Assembly (NCBI GenBank): GCA_910587895.1
Contig: CAJUOE010000222.1
Coordinates: 1-14,354 of the forward strand
Direction of reading: 5' to 3'
DNA: 14,354 bases
DNA from: an uncultured Lachnospiraceae bacterium
GTDB taxonomy: Bacteria > Bacillota > Clostridia > Lachnospirales > Lachnospiraceae
Translations under genes and position numbers: made by a program
In this document: positions 12,839-14,354 of the stretch, in pieces
Position numbering within the stretch: the stretch's first letter is position 1
Layout: each line of letters starts with the position of its first letter
Notes under the pieces: generated by a model
The model's input: only the letters and a program-made list of their open reading frames with translations
The model's database searches: none
Told to the model about the DNA's origin: nothing

Positions 12839-13540
12839 CTATGCTTCTTTTAGTTCACGTTTGTATTTGTAGTAGGTATTTCTTGCGGTAGAGGGGAGAT
12901 ATTCTCTCATGATTTTAGCATCTGAAAATTTACCATCAAAATCTTTAGATTGTTCGCGGATAATCTTTTTTATATGATCCGCTTTATCGGTCTTTATATT
13001 ACAACTTCCTTCTGGTCTACCTTGTGGCTTTTCACTTTTGGCTTTTCCTTCAGTTACACGATTTATAAGGAATTGTCTTTCGTGTTCCGCTTGTGCAAAT
13101 GCAAGTCGGATATTGTCCTTTAGGTTTTCACGCTCAAAATCTGCCACTAAATCAAGAATACCATTTATCAGATTATCCATTTTTTCATTACTGGATGATA
13201 CCCTTGCTATATGGTTTTGTGTCCTGCGCTTGTATTCGTCTGTGTCAATGTGACGTTCTTTCAGGAATACAAGCGTTATATCTTTTTCCATAAGTTCCAT
13301 ATAAAGGTTATAACCTTCTTCAGCATTACGACTCATTCTTGAAACTTCATCAAATATAATTGTATCGCCTGATTTCACTTTGTCCAGTAGCTTTCTAAAA
13401 ACCGCACGATTTTCTATATCTTTGCCGGATTGCTTTTCTTCATAAATAATAGCATCTGAATCAAAAGATTTAATATTATCAACTTGCCTTTGTGTCTTTT
13501 GTTGTTTGGTGCTAACACGTACATAACCATATTTACACAT
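12839..13540 (-). CDS. Serine recombinase of the resolvase/invertase family
   Basis: A 233-residue site-specific recombinase. The catalytic domain opens with YGYVRVSTKQQ, giving the nucleophile Ser10 with Arg8. The conserved DEVSRMSRN at 64-72 supplies Arg68 and Arg71. A long helical segment (about 115-160) corresponds to helix E, and the C-terminus (about 190-230, DGKFSDAKIMREYLPSTARN) is a helix-turn-helix-like DNA-binding part. Size and layout fit small serine resolvases or invertases, not large serine integrases. Start ATG 13540 has AAAGGA (13558-13553), 12 bases away, which is a long spacing. It is flanked by its own terminator and by AT-rich repeats that could be its res site. Likely roles are resolution of multimers or DNA inversion within the element. 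Confidence 0.92.
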   Translation of the reverse strand: MCKYGYVRVSTKQQKTQRQVDNIKSFDSDAIIYEEKQSGKDIENRAVFRKLLDKVKSGDTIIFDEVSRMSRNAEEGYNLYMELMEKDITLVFLKERHIDTDEYKRRTQNHIARVSSSNEKMDNLINGILDLVADFERENLKDNIRLAFAQAEHERQFLINRVTEGKAKSEKPQGRPEGSCNIKTDKADHIKKIIREQSKDFDGKFSDAKIMREYLPSTARNTYYKYKRELKEA

Positions 13541-13592
13541 AAGATCATACCATCCTTTCTAAATAGTAGCAAAAATATTTATAAATAGAATT

Positions 13593-13671
13593 GATACTAT
13601 AATACTATCAAATCAGTGGTGAAAAGTCAATGATTTTAGTATTATTTAATATGGAATATTTTTAATACTAT
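13593..13671. repeat. AATACTAT repeats upstream of the recombinase, candidate res site
   Basis: ATAATACTA (13599-13607) is a perfect inverted match to TAGTATTAT (13637-13645). Further copies in direct orientation are GATACTAT (13593-13600) and AATACTAT (13664-13671). Resolvases commonly bind several short subsites directly upstream of their own gene and repress themselves there. These repeats overlap the likely recombinase promoter, as such a res site would. Confidence 0.5.
13602..13630 (-). promoter_or_regulatory. Likely recombinase promoter
   Basis: On the minus strand TTGACT (13630-13625), a 17-base spacer and TAGTAT (13607-13602) form a plausible sigma-A promoter; the -35 matches at 5 of 6 and the -10 at 4 of 6. 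It lies about 60 bases upstream of the ATG at 13540, and the -10 falls within a repeated AATACTAT motif. Confidence 0.5.
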
Positions 13672-13682
13672 TCTGTGCAAAA

Positions 13683-13710
13683 GAAAAAGCTAGTCCGTAC
13701 TGGACTAACT
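13683..13710 (-). terminator. Intrinsic terminator of the XRE regulator gene
   Basis: On the minus strand AGTTAGTCC (13710-13702), loop AGTAC and GGACTAGCT (13696-13688) form a 9-bp stem with one G-U pair, followed by a TTTTTCTTTT tract. The stop codon of the regulator (13707-13705) lies inside the 5' arm of the stem, an economical arrangement. Confidence 0.8.
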
Positions 13711-13935
13711 TTCTTGATCTGTTTCGTTCTCATCTGGTACATATTCCATTATATCGCCGGGCTGACAATCTAAATATTTACATAGGGTTTCTATGGTTCT
13801 AGTGTCTATATGCCCGTTTTCGTGAATCTTTTTCCATGTAGCCTGTCCTATAATCTTATCTTTTTTTGTAATTGTGTATGATGTAACGCCTTTTTGATCG
13901 AATAGCTTTAATAATTTGTTATAACTGATTGACAT
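13705..13935 (-). CDS. XRE-family (Cro/C1-type) repressor
   Basis: A 76-residue DNA-binding protein made almost only of a Cro/C1 helix-turn-helix fold. Helix 1 is SYNKLLKLFDQKGVTSYTI, followed by the turn and recognition region KDKIIGQATWKKIHENGHID. The typical last helices TRTIETLCKYLDCQPGDIMEY close the fold. The pattern ETLCKYLDCQPGDIMEY is characteristic of the short YozG-like/HTH_26 regulators of Firmicutes. ATG 13935 has a perfect AAGGAGG (13950-13944). The gene is divergent from the rightward transcript, and three TCGC-N8-GCGA dyads lie between them, so it most likely represses both promoters. The C-terminus is acidic (PDENETDQES). Confidence 0.9.
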   Translation of the reverse strand: MSISYNKLLKLFDQKGVTSYTITKKDKIIGQATWKKIHENGHIDTRTIETLCKYLDCQPGDIMEYVPDENETDQES

Positions 13936-13965
13936 TGTAAAGACCTCCTTTGTATTGGTGGATAG

Positions 13966-13974
13966 ATTATATCA
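13966..13974 (-). promoter_or_regulatory. Promoter of the XRE regulator, extended -10 type
   Basis: On the minus strand TGATATAAT (13974-13966) is a perfect extended -10. The -35 position 17 bases upstream reads TATTAT (13994-13989), which is weak and lies inside the first operator dyad. A repressor bound there would shut off its own gene. Confidence 0.65.
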
Positions 13975-13982
13975 TAAGAATG

Positions 13983-14065
13983 TCGCAAATAATAGCGACA
14001 ATATGTACAAAAAAATATCGCTAATTTTGGCGATATTGCCTATTGGATGTCGCTAGAATTAGCGA
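13983..14065. promoter_or_regulatory. Three operator dyads TCGC-N8-GCGA
   Basis: TCGC-N8-GCGA occurs at 13983-13998, 14018-14033 and 14050-14065, with centres 35 and 32 bases apart, about three helical turns each. The first covers the -35 region of the leftward promoter. The third fills exactly the spacer of the rightward promoter. The second lies between them. This is the plan of a phage-type divergent switch, with the XRE protein at 13705-13935 as the obvious binder. Confidence 0.75.
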
Positions 14066-14071
14066 TATAAT
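14043..14071 (+). promoter_or_regulatory. Rightward promoter
   Basis: TTGGAT (14043-14048), a 17-base spacer and TATAAT (14066-14071) form a sigma-A promoter with a perfect -10. The third operator dyad (14050-14065) occupies the spacer, so repressor binding would block it. Transcription should begin near 14078, giving a leader of about 120 nt before the ATG at 14200. Confidence 0.65.
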
Positions 14072-14081
14072 AAGACCATAA

Positions 14082-14191
14082 GATAAAGCAAGGCGCAAGC
14101 GATCAACTTTCGACCTTGCTCTATCACAACCAAACAACAATCGGCGGTTGCTTCTATATTATAGCAGAACCGCCACCAAAAAGAAAGGTGG
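14082..14191 (+). promoter_or_regulatory. Structured leader of the rightward transcript
   Basis: Hairpin 1 pairs GATAAAGCAAGG (14082-14093) with CCTTGCTCTATC (14114-14125), 11 of 12 positions. Hairpin 2 pairs GGCGGTT-GCT (14143-14152) with AGC-AG-AACCGCC (14163-14174). A third pairing, CCACC (14173-14177) with GGTGG (14187-14191), would hide the ribosome-binding site of the ATG at 14200. It shares two bases with hairpin 2, so the two structures compete. Neither main hairpin has a T tract. The leader may regulate translation. Confidence 0.5.
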
Positions 14192-14199
14192 TAAACATT

Positions 14200-14283
14200 A
14201 TGTTAAGAATCTATTTAACAAACTTAGGTAAGTACACACCACTTTACAACTTTTTAAAAGAAATGCCGTATGAGACACTTTAA
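14200..14283 (+). CDS. 27-codon ORF resembling the ArdA N-terminus (truncated gene or leader peptide)
   Basis: ATG 14200 has GGTGG 8 bases upstream and opens a frame starting MLRIYLTNLGKY, then TPLYNFLKEMPYETL and a TAA at 14281-14283. The pattern (I/V)Y(I/L)xNLGKY is the typical start of the antirestriction protein ArdA carried by conjugative elements, which is usually about 160 residues long; here the similarity stops after GKY. Two readings fit: an ardA gene cut by a later insertion or deletion, or a short leader peptide. Its last codons form one arm of an inverted repeat, and the stop lies between two interleaved inverted repeats, as in leader-peptide attenuators. The frame is also open upstream to 14074, but without an ATG. 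The sequence ends too soon to decide. Confidence 0.45.
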   Translation: MLRIYLTNLGKYTPLYNFLKEMPYETL

Positions 14284-14350
14284 GTGTATAATAAGTTTGC
14301 ACACCAAAATACACGAAAGAAGTGATCTCATACGACAACCTTATTATACA
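14267..14350. repeat. Two interleaved inverted repeats at the right edge
   Basis: Arm A CGTATGAGA (14267-14275) pairs with A' TCTCATACG (14326-14334), and arm B TGTATAATAAG (14285-14295) pairs with B' CTTATTATACA (14340-14350). The order A-B-A'-B' means the two hairpins exclude each other, or together form a pseudoknot. Between A and B lies the odd palindrome ACACTTTAAGTGT (14275-14287), which holds the stop codon of the short ORF. The role is unknown; it may control whatever gene lies to the right of the window. Confidence 0.7.
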
Positions 14351-14354
14351 ATGA

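Noticed and set aside
14267..14350. Terminal inverted repeats of an insertion sequence
   Set aside because: The arms are ordered A-B-A'-B', not nested as terminal repeats would be, and no transposase is visible.

Overview
The window looks like the chromosome of a motile Gram-positive clostridium, most likely a Lachnospiraceae member, with a mobile element joined just downstream of tsf. Two kinds of DNA meet near position 7016. The left half (1-7015) is GC-rich, uses GC-rich codons, and every gene is on the + strand. The right half (about 7016-14354) is clearly AT-rich with AT-rich codons and carries phage and mobile-element genes. The host assignment is inferred from gene order (fapA end, small ORF, DUF6115-like, MltG-like, chemoreceptor, rpsB, tsf) and not from a database match.

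Left half. Positions 1-103 are the tail of a FapA/DUF342-type flagellar gene. Then come a small charged protein (403-720), a membrane-anchored coiled-coil DUF6115-like protein (760-1953) and a membrane-anchored protein ending in a YceG/MltG LysM-like domain but lacking the transglycosylase domain (1955-2680). Next is a methyl-accepting chemotaxis protein (2832-4916), closed by a strong terminator. The loop of that terminator also supplies the -35 box of the rpsB promoter. rpsB (S2) follows a structured leader of about 190 nt, and then tsf (EF-Ts). Two copies of a roughly 110-nt structured element begin at the base right after a TAA stop (104 and 2681), and their stems show compensatory changes.

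Right half. Behind tsf lie phased 10-bp direct repeats and TTGGTA repeats, a candidate attachment region, then a long terminator hairpin. A phage DNA-packaging operon follows: an unknown small protein, small terminase, large terminase, two unknown small proteins, and a portal protein. It stops after the portal; no protease, scaffold, capsid or tail gene is in the window. Immediately downstream is a compact locus that reads as a type I toxin-antitoxin system. A 27-codon hydrophobic peptide gene on the - strand has its ribosome-binding site folded into a hairpin, and an antisense RNA of about 115 nt on the + strand has its own strong promoter and terminator. A gene-poor stretch with repeated ATCCCCAT motifs follows.

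The right end carries a serine recombinase (-) with repeats upstream that could be its res site, an XRE-type repressor (-), and a divergent control region with three TCGC-N8-GCGA operators. The rightward promoter makes a transcript with two leader hairpins. It encodes a 27-codon ORF resembling the start of antirestriction protein ArdA, and its stop codon lies between two interleaved inverted repeats. The right end of the element lies outside the window, and no tyrosine integrase or capsid gene is visible.
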